64,000 nt of DNA. Origin: Nymphaea colorata (taxonomy: Eukaryota > Streptophyta > Magnoliopsida > Nymphaeales > Nymphaeaceae). The position numbers were made by a program, and so were the translations under genes. The DNA lies in NCBI RefSeq assembly GCF_008831285.2, contig NC_045151.1:4027544-4091543 (forward strand). Direction: 5' to 3'. Of this stretch, positions 36,840 through 48,427 are shown one piece after another; position 1 is the first letter of the stretch, and each line of letters begins with the position of its first letter. A model generated the notes under the pieces. That model had not been told where the DNA came from, searched no databases, and saw only the letters and a list, made by a program, of their open reading frames with translations.

Positions 36840-37263
36840 AAAATGGAAAGAGAAGGAAGACGAAGGTAGTGCTCTACAGGCTGGCAAGGTCCATGATTGG
36901 TGTTAAATAAATCCGGAAAAATTCCCAATCCACAAACTTCTACATCACCTACACTTCCTCTTTCTCACATTTGTTGGATTCCTCATTGTATTATGTAAAA
37001 GTTTGGATGCATCATTTTTTTTTCCAAATACCAAATTTTATTTATCCCATCCAAGTTGCATGATCTGACCATTGACTAGAAGTACAACTTGTTCGTCCCA
37101 CAAGGGAATGCCATCGACCTTGCCAAACTTAAGGCTGGCCATCCCTATTATGAAGAGACAAAGCTGATGATGTCCAGGACTCATACTAATCCAGTTGAGC
37201 TGTTTTATTCCAACGAACTCTGTTTGACAGAACTATGAGCTCAGAATGGGATGTGAAAGGTCT
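36840..37263. repeat. inverted-repeat arm 1 (partner 59868-60986), with the empty hAT site
   Basis: This segment reads as the reverse complement of the region upstream of NLR-C. Matches include the gtgctctacaggctggcaaggtc block (36872) against 60957, the cattgtattatgtaaaag block (36984) against 60130, and gagctcagaatgggatgtgaaaggtct at the end. Arm 2 carries a 700-bp insertion. Here CACCTACA (36946-36953) is the single, uninterrupted target. Confidence 0.87.
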
Positions 37264-39072
37264 CTCTAACGCCTACATGCCAACCAGGGATCACCCACTT
37301 TCCTAGTAATGACAGCAGCCTTTAAAACACTATTTTGGAGGAAGACGAACCACCTACCAACGTCGAACCTCAACCAGGCGTAAGATGTTCCTCTAGAGTG
37401 ACTCGGCCTCCATCCAAGTTAAGTGATTACTATACTTATCCGCTGGAAGTCTTCATTCCTAGACAATTATCTCTCTTTTGAAGCTCTCTCACATAATTAC
37501 AAGTCATACATCTTTGTTATTTATGGCCATCAAGAGCCAAGAAACTTTAATGAAGCTAGTGCAGCCTTATGGTAGAGGGCAGCCATGGAAGAAGAAATCA
37601 AGGCACTTGAAAAGAACTATACTTGGGATCTTGTTTCTCTACCAGATGAAAATAAACTGGTAGGTTGTAAATGGATCTACAAAATAAAGTTCAAGAGCAA
37701 TGGAGAAGTGGAGCGATATAAGGCTTGCCTCGTTGCAAAGGGCTTCACAGAGACAGAAGGAATCGATTACAATGAAACCTTTGTTTTGGTAGCAAAAATG
37801 AACACGGTGAGAGCTCTTCTTGCAGTTGCATCTACAAAAAGGTGGAATCTTCTCTGACTTGATGTAAAAAATGCATTTCTCCATGGTGAATTGGAAGAAG
37901 AGGTTTACATGGAAGTACTGCAAGGAGTTAACGGCCAATCTAGACATTGCAAACTAAGGAAAGCTCTTTATGGATTGAAGCAATCACCTCGTGCCTGGTT
38001 TGCTCGTCTAGAGACAGCACTCAACAAGTTCGGATTTCGGAAAAGCTCTACCAATTACACCATGTTCACATTCACCAGAAAATCCAAGGTAACCATCTTG
38101 TTTGTGTACGGGCATGATATCATACTTACTGGAGATGACTTTGAGATCATGCAGGCTATAAAAAAACATTTAAATAGTGAGTTTGAAATCAAAGATCATG
38201 GACTGTTGCGATACTTCCTTGGAATAGAAGTGGCTCACTTTGACAAAGGAGTATTTATATGTCAACGCAAATACATGATTGATCTCTTGAAAGATACTGG
38301 ATATCTAGGCACCAAACCCGCAAACACACCCCATGAAATGAACTGCAAGCTAAGGAAAGAAGATGGAAATATTTTTGAAAAAAAATAATGTTTCAAAAAA
38401 CTAGTTAGAACACTTACATATTTGATAGTTATGTGGCCTGACATTATGTATGCTGTCAGTGTCATTAGCCAATTCAAACACCAGCCGAGATCCCATTATG
38501 TTGAAGCAGCACACCGGATTTTGAGGTACATAAAGGGGGCACCGGAAAAGGGAATCCTAATGAGACGCGACCAATCTCCTCACATTACTGGCTATTGTGA
38601 CGCAGACTGGGCTGGGGACTCAAATGACAACCGGTCAACATCAGGTTGGTGCACGTTTCTTGGAAGAAATTGGATCACTTGGCGAAGTAAAAAACAAGCC
38701 ATAGTAGCCTGATCCAGTGCAGAGGCCGAATACCAAGCCATGGCCATATGTACGTGTGAATTGATTTGGTTTAAATCCCTCCTTAAGGATATGAGGGTCG
38801 AAACTCACTCCCCAATGGAACTTAAGTATGACAACATGGCTGCTATTCATATATGTGTGAATCCCAAATTTCATGAACGAACAAAACATGTCGAAGTCGA
38901 CTGTCATTTCGTTCGAGAAAAAATTCAAGATGGCATCATTGCAACTTCTCATGTTAGAAGCGAAAACCAGCTCACCAACATCTTGACAAAAAGTCTTGGG
39001 AAAGAAAGGCAAAGGATTATTACGGACAAGTTGGGGCAGACTGATGTCTGCCTACCAACTTGAGGGGGAGTT
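37264..39072 (+). pseudogene. Ty1/copia pol relic: reverse transcriptase and RNase H
   Basis: The 3' half of a copia polyprotein. Wording before RT (SSRVTRPPSKLSDYYTYP) leads to an RT start at MEEEIKALEKNYTWDLV (37585), with GCKWIYKIKFKSNG, YKACLVAKGF and IDYNETF. After a TGA at 37855 the frame continues with LDVKNAFLHGELEEEVYM and ALYGLKQSPRAWF. The catalytic box reads FVYGHDIILTGDD where copia has YVDD, so one catalytic aspartate is lost. There is a frameshift near 38385. RNase H then follows (CDADWAGDSNDNRSTSG, a TAG within the A-SSAEAEYQ motif near 38710, HERTKHVEVDCHFVREK). The polypurine tract TGAGGGGGAG (39061-39070) abuts the LTR. The element is dead. Confidence 0.9.
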
Positions 39073-40461
<1,389 letters not shown>

Positions 40462-40462
<1 letters not shown>

Positions 40463-40760
40463 CTGATGGCATATGACAAGCAAACCTGGGTGGCAGCTCC
40501 TATGACTAGATCCACAATCCATGTCCACTCCTCATTGAAAAGCTGTTGACCCTGCCAGCAGCTGCTCATACCAGCCCACATCTGGCTTATTCGCTGCTCT
40601 TTTTGGCCATTGATATGCTTAAAAAAGAGTCTATCAGCACCTCTTTGCCATGCTAAGCTTGCCTGTTGCATTCCTTCCAATTGCAAATCCCATGCTAATT
40701 CATTTCTCAGGGGCTGCATCTTTGTCTCCTGATCTTTGACATTGAGTTGGACAATTTTTG
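40462..40760 (-). pseudogene. unidentified coding-like fragment (possible 5' exon of the same ARM gene)
   Basis: The minus strand is open from about 40760 through an ATG at 40719, with wording such as WDLQLEGMQQASLAWQRGAD, QMWAGMSSCWQGQQLF and WIVDLVIGAATQ. It then runs into the AT-rich repeat. Composition and frame look protein-like, but I do not recognise a family. It lies upstream, on the same strand, of the armadillo fragment, with only the repeat between them, so both may be exons of one old gene. A search would decide. Confidence 0.35.
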
Positions 40761-40975
40761 TGGAAATAGTAGGGTGTCAGCAGATCACATTCGAATCGGA
40801 TATGCTGAAATCTCTAGATATAGGGTAATTAGCAGCTCAGGTTTTCTATGGAAGATTGTGGGAGTTAGGCTCTGGACTTGTATTAACAAAAAAATGATAT
40901 TTACAGGAGCCAAAAATGGGGATGCATAGCGTGTAGACCATAGTGAAAACTTAGCTACTGTGACCCAGTGGCAAA

Positions 40976-41143
40976 GCTACATTATTGCTAGTGTGGGCAA
41001 TTTCCAACACCAACCCAAAAAAATTAAACTATTTAGATACAAAAACTTCATTAATTTTCAGTTTTTTACATATCAATGCCCCTTAAGGTTTGAATCTTAC
41101 ACTTGAAGTGCCCCTCAACCAGAAATTTTTGGCTCTACCACTG
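40976..41143. mobile_element. 168-bp MITE with CAGTGGCAAAGC / GCTCTACCACTG ends
   Basis: The inverted ends CAGTGGCAAAGCTAC and TTGGCTCTACCACTG enclose AT-rich DNA without coding sequence. The flanks ctgtgacc and (g)ctgcaacc match at six of eight bases, suggesting an old hAT-type insertion. Confidence 0.5.
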
Positions 41144-41759
41144 GCTGCAACCATAAAGACATGTAATGAGATTTTAGGAAATGAAGAGTGGACATGTACC
41201 CCTTGGCTCATGTGGGGCTTCCCATAGCTTTAACTTGCTAAATTCATCAAACAAAATAAGAAAAATGGCCAAAAAGTTTTGCGTTTCCCTGTTTGGGAGA
41301 GCAGAATGAGTATTAGAAGTCATTTTTTACAATAAAGTCCCCATAGAGTCCACGTCTGTTTTTGGTGTCTTGGAAAAGGTGCCCACATTATGCATCAATT
41401 TTCATATCAGTGCCTCCCTTTTGCAGCACAGGGAGTTGACACAATGGGGATTCAAAACAGAAACTAGCTGTATACCCCACCTGCCTAACGCACCAACCCC
41501 CTTGGGGATGCAATTCCCCTTTGTTGAGCCTATGTACTCTTGCGGAAGCTAGGATAAATGTCTTGCACTGTGATACTAAGAGTTGCACATGTAATACCTT
41601 TTTTTTTTTGCATATACAATGGACAGAAAAAGACTCTTGACAGAAGATCAAATGTTGTTCATGTTATCCCTGGTCTAACTCTACCTGTTCAACAATGTTT
41701 TCCATCGATATTTTCTGGTGATATTTCCAGTGTTTTTTTACTAGATCTTTCCATGCTAG
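41144..41759. other. intergenic, nothing recognised
   Basis: Unique-looking DNA with a T run near 41600. No conserved frame found on either strand. Confidence 0.5.
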
Positions 41760-41970
41760 AATCTCGAACTCCTTACGAGCTCTTTTGGTCAGACACCAAT
41801 ACTTGAATTGGAGCTTGTGAACCCTCTAAACTAAAGCTCATTTCTCATGGATATGGAAAAGCTGCCTTTTGGGGACAAGAAGAGCTTTTTTGCTTAATCT
41901 AGCGGTGTTTGGGTAATGGTAAGAAGGTGAAAATTTGGTAATAGTATTGGGGATGGGGGATTGTAGAATA
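41760..41970 (+). mobile_element. L1-type LINE 3' fragment (third copy)
   Basis: The text tttggtcagacaccaatacttgaattgg...catttctcatggatatggaaaagctgccttttgggga...gtaagaaggtgaaaatttgg matches 45407-45560. The later part also matches 35480-35560. It is a short piece of the same LINE tail. Confidence 0.65.
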
Positions 41971-42179
41971 TGGAGGGGAAGAAAGGCAAAGCAAGAACTG
42001 ATGATAAAGACGAGGCTGCTGCCGAAAATTATAGTTGACTTGTAGACTTAGGCACTCCCTCATAAAAATCAAGTTCAGTGAGTGCGTCCATTTAATTAGC
42101 TCCACCACCACATGATTGTCTTGCCAGTGGTGGAGGATAGATCCAACCGTTGTCTGGGGTAATCAGCATTTTTTGAACA
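41971..42179. repeat. fragment resembling the NLR-A/B 5' flank
   Basis: Wording such as gtgcgtccatttaattagctccaccaccacatgattgtcttgcc recalls gtgggtccatttgatcaccaccaccaccacattatcctcttgc near 29983. The resemblance is short and weak. Confidence 0.35.
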
Positions 42180-43338
42180 TTTTATGGCAAGTTTACAACA
42201 AAATATCAAAGATTGCTAGCCGCAAACACCTTGATTTTCCTTAATTCTGACCAATTTCTTATCTAATTAAATTGTCAACTCGATTTGGGACCCATTTAGG
42301 TCAAATTTCAGAAGTTTAGACTCAAGCACAGCCCAAATCTAGACATATTTTGTAATTCATATCCACATTCAGACAGGGATTCAGTCCAAAAAATCATACA
42401 GAGACTGAAAAAGAGACCCTAGACCCATATCTGGATCCAAATCCCAGCTGTAAATCAAAATCAGATCCCTAGACCCATATTTGGATCCAACTGCCACCTC
42501 TAGATTGCATAATAGCCCTCCGTCCATATCTAGATCCACCTAGTCTAGATTGAAGAGCCTTGGATTCATATTTGATCCAATCCAAGATCTAAAGAAAAAA
42601 TGGATCCATAGATCCATATCTATAACCAAATTTAAGATCCACATAAACAAATTGAGCCTTAGGTCTGAATCCAAATCTCTGCTCTAGATCGAAAATTGTG
42701 CCAAATTCAGATTGAAAACTTAGCATTAGATCCAAAAATATAGCCTATATCCAAAAACCCGACACAAGATCCAAAAATAGAGTCAAACCAAATTTTTTGT
42801 CCAAATATAAAAAACCAAGCCCGAGAACCAACCTCCAGCATGATATTTCAAGTTGGATCCCCGAGCACGCGCACAAACTTCCCTCACCTTCGGTCTCAAT
42901 TTCGCTTTATAACATCTAAAACTGGACAAAAAAAACAAATCCAATCCATAATTCAGGCATTTGACATCGACCTAAACCCTTCCAGGTTCGGGAAAAATTG
43001 ATTCAGATTCAAGCGGACCCAAAATTGTCAAAACCGGAGCCAAATTCATTTTACAAAAAGGCCATTTTTTCCTTAGGAAAATAACAAATTTTCATTTTTT
43101 TTTTTAATTTTAACCATGCTGCTGGGACTCATGTGGGGCCTACCTAGGATGGCAGGACCAAATACCCACCTCACTGACTCAATAAACTTCAAGCCAATGA
43201 GGAGGCATTTAACTCCCCAAGATCAGATTCGGCAGTAATGAGCATGCTACTGGGAGAGAGCGTTTTGTGCCTAGTACAGTGCTCTTGCCAAGAGGCCCGT
43301 GCCATGCTCAGCACAGAAGGGCGCTAGGAGGCCTAACT
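42180..43338. repeat. degenerate gatccaaat-rich low-complexity region
   Basis: From about 42290 to 43030 the sequence keeps restating variants of agatccatatctggatccaaat. It looks like a decayed simple or MITE-derived repeat. No coding signal. Confidence 0.5.
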
Positions 43339-46300
43339 AGTTAATCCTAGTTTCCATCCATGAAAGAGAATTTCGAACTTAAAATCTCTCTTTTAATTTC
43401 TCTATTTCTCTCTCAGGTTTCTCTCTCTCGTTTTAGCTCTCTCTTTCTCTATCTCTTTCTAAAAATTATCTTTTTCTCTTTTTTTCTCTCTCTTCAGTTC
43501 TCTCTCTCCCTTTTTTAAAATCTTTTTCTCTCTCTTTCTTTCTTTTATTGCTTCCCTTTTAATATCTCTTTTTTCTTTTTTCTTTCTCTCTTCGATTTCT
43601 CTCTCTCTCCTCCCCTGCCCTTACCAAGTGATGTGTAGACTACAGCCGGGTTAGGTGGCGTGCTATAACCATGGCTTCAGTTTCATTCTTGGAGGGTCTT
43701 ATCCTAAAGGTATTGAGGAATAGTGTTGATCTTGGCATTAGAGATGCCATTATGAGGTCAAATGGACCGGTTCTTGTCCACCTTCTTCTCCCCTCTCCTC
43801 TATGTCCCCTCCCTTTAGACTTCTCTCTCTCCCTCTTTATATATATATATATATATATATATGTAGTCCCATTTTGTTTCACCCAAAATCTGTCAACTTC
43901 ACCAAGGCGAATATTAAGGTGCAGTACCCATGATGGTTATCAGACTACACTTGACTTGATAGCATACCCATTTTCGATTTATATGTATGTTGTCGTATGA
44001 ATGACTTATCTAATTTTCTTTTCAAGCATAGAGAACTCTTTTTTTTCATTTAACATGCATATTCACTATGCATTTATAGGATTCACGGATACCCTCACAT
44101 CCACTTCTTTAAAAAACCTAAGCAAAATAAAATCGAGCCCTAATAATGTGGTAACTGAGTTAAGCAAAAACCTTGACCTACATCATTATACAAAATTTCT
44201 AAAACAATTTAAAATCTTTACCATGAATAATGCTTAAATGAATGTGGAAATGCACCAAGAATGAACAACGCACCAGAAAAACTAAGCCTCATACTGATGG
44301 CCGGTGGACCCTTTTCCACTTTGCAAAACAAATTCCCATTGGTGAACCAAAAGAAATTTTGGGATGCAAAATATGCGGCACTAGTGGTGAGAAATTTCTT
44401 CATCAAAAACGAGCTTGTAAGGTAGTTAAATGCAACACATACGATATTGTTTTTTAATTTCATGTCATTATGGATATAGAAGTCTTGACCAACATCATTA
44501 TACAATTTGATCTATAAACTAGTTGCTAAGTTGACGGCTGAGAGAATGAAGATTGTTTTAGCACAATTATTGGCTCAGAACAAGGGCATCTGATCTCTCG
44601 AGTAGATTTATTTACCAACCATGCACCTTGCACTTGAAGCGGTCAACAGCTTGGATAAGGGCATATACAGCAAATTTTTCTCCTCAAATTAGATATTCCA
44701 AAAGCCAATGGCAAAGTGAGATGGTCTTTCCTGCACTTTGGTCTTTCTTTTTTTGGATCCTGTGAAGATTGGGTGAGGAAAATTATTACTTATGTTTCTA
44801 CTGCTTCCTTAGTTGTCACCTTTAAGAAGGGAGGGAACCACTTTTTGTTGCCATGGAGGCCGATGACAAACACACCCTCTCTCTCCACTTTTGTTTACTA
44901 TCGTTGTGCCGTGAATGTTTTATCTGGAAACCTCCAATGGTGAGTTTTATAGGGCAGGAAGCCCCTAAAATGACTTTCTCAATTTACTTCTAACCTGGGG
45001 CGCTTCTTCTCTGCAAATGACATCCTTTTATTTTTTTGGGCTCTTGTTTATTCTTCTCTGCAAGACCACCTTCTTGTTCATTGACAGTTGTCTAAACTTT
45101 GCCTAACTTATTTGGGTTCCATTGTTGGTATTCTCACCCCTGACTTATGTGGGAAGCTTTGTAGAAGGGTGGACCATCCACTTACTTATATGAGAAGCAT
45201 GTTCTGCAGCAAGTGGCGGGTTATTGGGTGAGAGCATTTAGACTTCCACTTATTGTACCGAACTTTATAGAGAAGAAATAGTCATTTTATTTGGGGGAAT
45301 TCTCATCATATTAGGAAACATCACTTACTTAGTTGGAAGTCTGCTTGCTCCGATACAAGAAGGTGGACTTGGCCTTCTTGACGTCACCAACTCCTTATGT
45401 ACTCTTTTCGTCAGACACCAATACTTGAATGGGAGATTGTGAACACTGTAAAGTAATGCTTATTTCTCTTGGATATGGTAAAGCTGCCTTTTGGGGATGA
45501 GAAGAGGTTTGTTGCTTAATTTAGAAGTGTTTGGATTACAATAAAGGTGAAAATTTGGTGTGAGGATTGGGGTACTCATAATTTCATTAACTTGAGATGA
45601 AATGGACATGAAATAAAGCATAGAAGACCCTAGATACTAGGGTGAAGCCAGCAATTTTTTTAGGAAGGGTAGATAAGTATTTGCAAAAAATATACAAGTA
45701 CTGAACAATATTTTTCAAAATTTTTATATAGCGCAAATTAAAAAAATTTAAAAATATAAGTATCATATTTTTTCCAAAATATATGGGGGGAGGGGTCATG
45801 GCTAGAAGTGCATAACTCTATTCAAAAAGTAATCTAACAGTTGTTCAAATGCTCTTTCAAATAAATGGGTTGCAATACGCTGTGTTTATGCTTACATGTA
45901 CTCTTTTGGAACATAAGAAAACAAAGAAATTCTATTATGCATCATGCCAATTTGATTATGAGTGGTCTTGAATGTGGAGTTTGCAATGATTTAAAGGATA
46001 TGATAGCTGGTATAAAGTGGAAACATCAAGAGGTGATCTTTCCTCCTTACTACAAGGTTTTGCGGTCAATCTATATGTGGTGAAATGGTGTGCAGAAAAT
46101 GTCTGTATGTGGTGAAATGCTGTGCAGAAAATGGCTTTCTGTAGCTGATGTATTTTCTGTCAACAAGATTGCAATGAGGCTGTAATCCATTTGTATAGTG
46201 AGGTTGGTTTTTTGCCTATCTTCTTTTTGGTTAGTTGTAGTTTCTATCTTTGTATTTGAGGTTTATGTCTCTCTTCTTTTTTGTTTGTTCTAGCTCAGGT

Positions 46301-46350
46301 ATCTTGTTTTTTGTTATCTGTTATATTGTTAATAAAAATTTTTGGGACAC
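43339..46350 (+). mobile_element. L1-type LINE relic, copy 2 (partner 33420-35816)
   Basis: A direct duplicate of the 33.4-35.8 kb region, with the same pyrimidine tract (43385-43610) and preserved order. It keeps more ORF2 than copy 1. TAERMKIVLAQLLAQNKGI (44530) precedes HLALEAVNSLDKG (44628), followed by WSFLHFGLSFFGSCEDWVRK and YVSTASLVVTFKKGG. Later come IQEGGLGLLDVTNS (45356), typical of the ORF2 C-terminal half, and the tail shared with 41760-41970. Stops and frameshifts throughout. The 3' end beyond 46150 is uncertain. Confidence 0.65.
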
Positions 46351-46383
46351 CTAAACTCGTAGCAACGACATTGCTTCGCCATG

Positions 46384-46570
46384 TAGGGCTGCACATGCGT
46401 TGAGCCCAAGCTTGTCCCTCTTGAGCTTGACTTGATTATACAACATCAAGCTCGAGCTCGACTCCCTTAACTTGCTTAACTCATTTATGGCCTAACTTGT
46501 TTTTTAAAACTTGTTCACGTCAACTCGTTCAATTCATGTTTGACACCAAAGCAAAACTTGTTACCTCGAG
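46384..46570. mobile_element. left-end fragment of the 60175-type hAT-like family
   Basis: TAGGGCTGCACATGCGTTGAGCC matches the left end of the element at 60175 (TAGGGCTGCACAACGAGTCG...). It is followed by the same ctcgagctcgactc and ttttttaaaacttg wording. No right end is found. Confidence 0.65.
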
Positions 46571-47544
46571 TTGAAAGGAAAATTGGTTTCCTTGTGATAC
46601 AAACTGGGGAATGATTGTCCTGTAGTACCAAGGTATTCTTTTTAGTGCTGTAAGTTAAATGGGCAAAAAACTTAAAATTTGAAACTTAATCACAAAGTTG
46701 CACACTAATAAGAACAAATTCTATGGTAAAACCATGAAAACAAGGGGTTTCTGCACCCCCCCCCCTTTTCTCCCTCTCTCTCTTCACAAGGACAAATTGT
46801 CAATGTGACAAATTGAAGAGAACATGTGGTTCCATTTGTATCTTTGTAAAAGCAGTTCCATTCTCTCCCCAACCTTGCGTGGCATATGTTTTCGTGGAAC
46901 TGAATAGCCACCTATAACCTTTCGTGGAACCACCTTCAATGATGGCATGAACACTTCTAGAAAGCCTTAGAGGACTAAGTTTAAGGGGGCGTATGACCAC
47001 CTTGTGTTATAGAAACAAAATTTCACCTTCAACTAGAATTGGAATGAAACTTCCAACTCTAGTTTCCCTTTGATAGACTGGAACTTTGGTTTTAAAATTG
47101 AAAATTATGTGTTTGATAGAGCAAGAACTAAAATTCTGGAATTGGTGTATTAAAATCATCATAACATGTGCCAAGAGAGAAGACATCCAATCATTAGTGC
47201 ATGCTTCCTTATAAAACAAGCGATGCCAAAAAGTTTCATATGGACATGTTGGTGTGATTTCTTAGAACCTTACACATTGCAAACGATGTAAAATTTTAAT
47301 ACTTCAATATATCCCCCACAATTAAAAGGAAATTTTAAAATGCATGAGCTGCAAATGATTGTGAAGGAATGTATATAGTGCTGGCTAGTGCATCTTCTCA
47401 AGAGTTAAGAATACAAGCCCACTTACTTAGAGATTTTAATATTTGTCAATATTAGCCTTAGGTGGAGGACTCAGCAATGCAACTGGAAGTGAGCATCACT
47501 GCTAACAACCTTACAGGTTTTGGATATGGATCCAACAGATTTGG

Positions 47545-47579
<35 letters not shown>

Positions 47580-47689
47580 CTAAGACTGTCCATTCTATTA
47601 TGATGTGACAGTCAAGAAAAATAAAGGAAGAAGAATATTATGAGGATGCATAAAAATTAATTGGTGGTTGGATCGACTATGAACTAATT
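46571..47689. other. intergenic, nothing recognised apart from an (AT)n run
   Basis: A C run at 46756, an AT microsatellite at about 47550-47575, otherwise featureless AT-rich DNA. Confidence 0.5.
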
Positions 47690-48085
47690 GACCAAATGTG
47701 TGGTGGGTGAAAGAGAAAATGGAAAACGTGGTATAAAAATTTTACAAATCTTAAATAAAGCAAGGGAAGGAAAGAAAAGAGCCGACAAAAAGCAAAAAAG
47801 ATTCATGTTTAACAAAAAAGAAAATAGTTTCAATCTGTCACCAATTTTTTACAAACTAAAACATTTCAGTAATTGTAAGGCGATCTGTTCCTGTTTATCC
47901 GTGAGAAATGTGGTTGCTACTGCATCATTTTGTTGAGGAGAGGTACTATTTGCACCCACCGGAAGACTTGAGATTGGGGAAGTAAAAAAGAACTGGCTTT
48001 CTCAGTTCCGGGAGGCATTTCCTGTGGCCTCCCAAGCAGATGTTCTCAGTGAAACCACACCAACATGACCAAGTCCTGTTGACTT
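47690..48085 (-). pseudogene. partial tandem duplicate of the NLR-B 3' end
   Basis: Minus-strand LRR-tail sequence at 47880-48065 matches NLR-B 48533-48715 (gatctgttc..., tactgcatcatttt, agattggggaagta, gggaggcatt). Next to it, 47770-47870 (agagccgac...gattcat...) matches the flank at 48205-48310. About 215 bp present in NLR-B between these blocks is missing here. This is a duplicated, internally deleted gene end without an open frame. Confidence 0.78.
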
Positions 48086-48427
48086 CTGTCATGTTTACTG
48101 AAAGCAGTTGCAATCTATTGATTTTTACAGATTCACACTACTTTTGCAGATGGAAAACATGACATAAAAAATGTACAAGACCTAAATCAAACAACGGAGA
48201 GAAAAAAAGAGCCGACGAAATGCAAAAGATTCATACTTGACCAAAAAAAAATATAGTTACAATCCGTCACCGATTTTAAACACTAAAACATATCGAATAA
48301 TTGTTACATTTCCTCCAAGATGGCATCTTAACTCTGCGGCAGATCAAGTGCAGGACATATGTAAATACTGTTGGCTTCAGCCAACGAAACAGAAAAGGTT
48401 CCGTAACATGATAGCACCTCAACCACT
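48086..48427. other. 3' flank of NLR-B
   Basis: Sequence between the duplicate tail and the NLR-B stop. It contains the second copy of the agagccgac block. No other feature seen. Confidence 0.5.

Noticed and set aside
43671-44000. 109-codon frame at 43.7-44.0 kb and the similar frame at 34002-34311
   Set aside because: They start in duplicated LINE-associated DNA and pass through CT/TA simple repeats. The two duplicates do not preserve the same frame.
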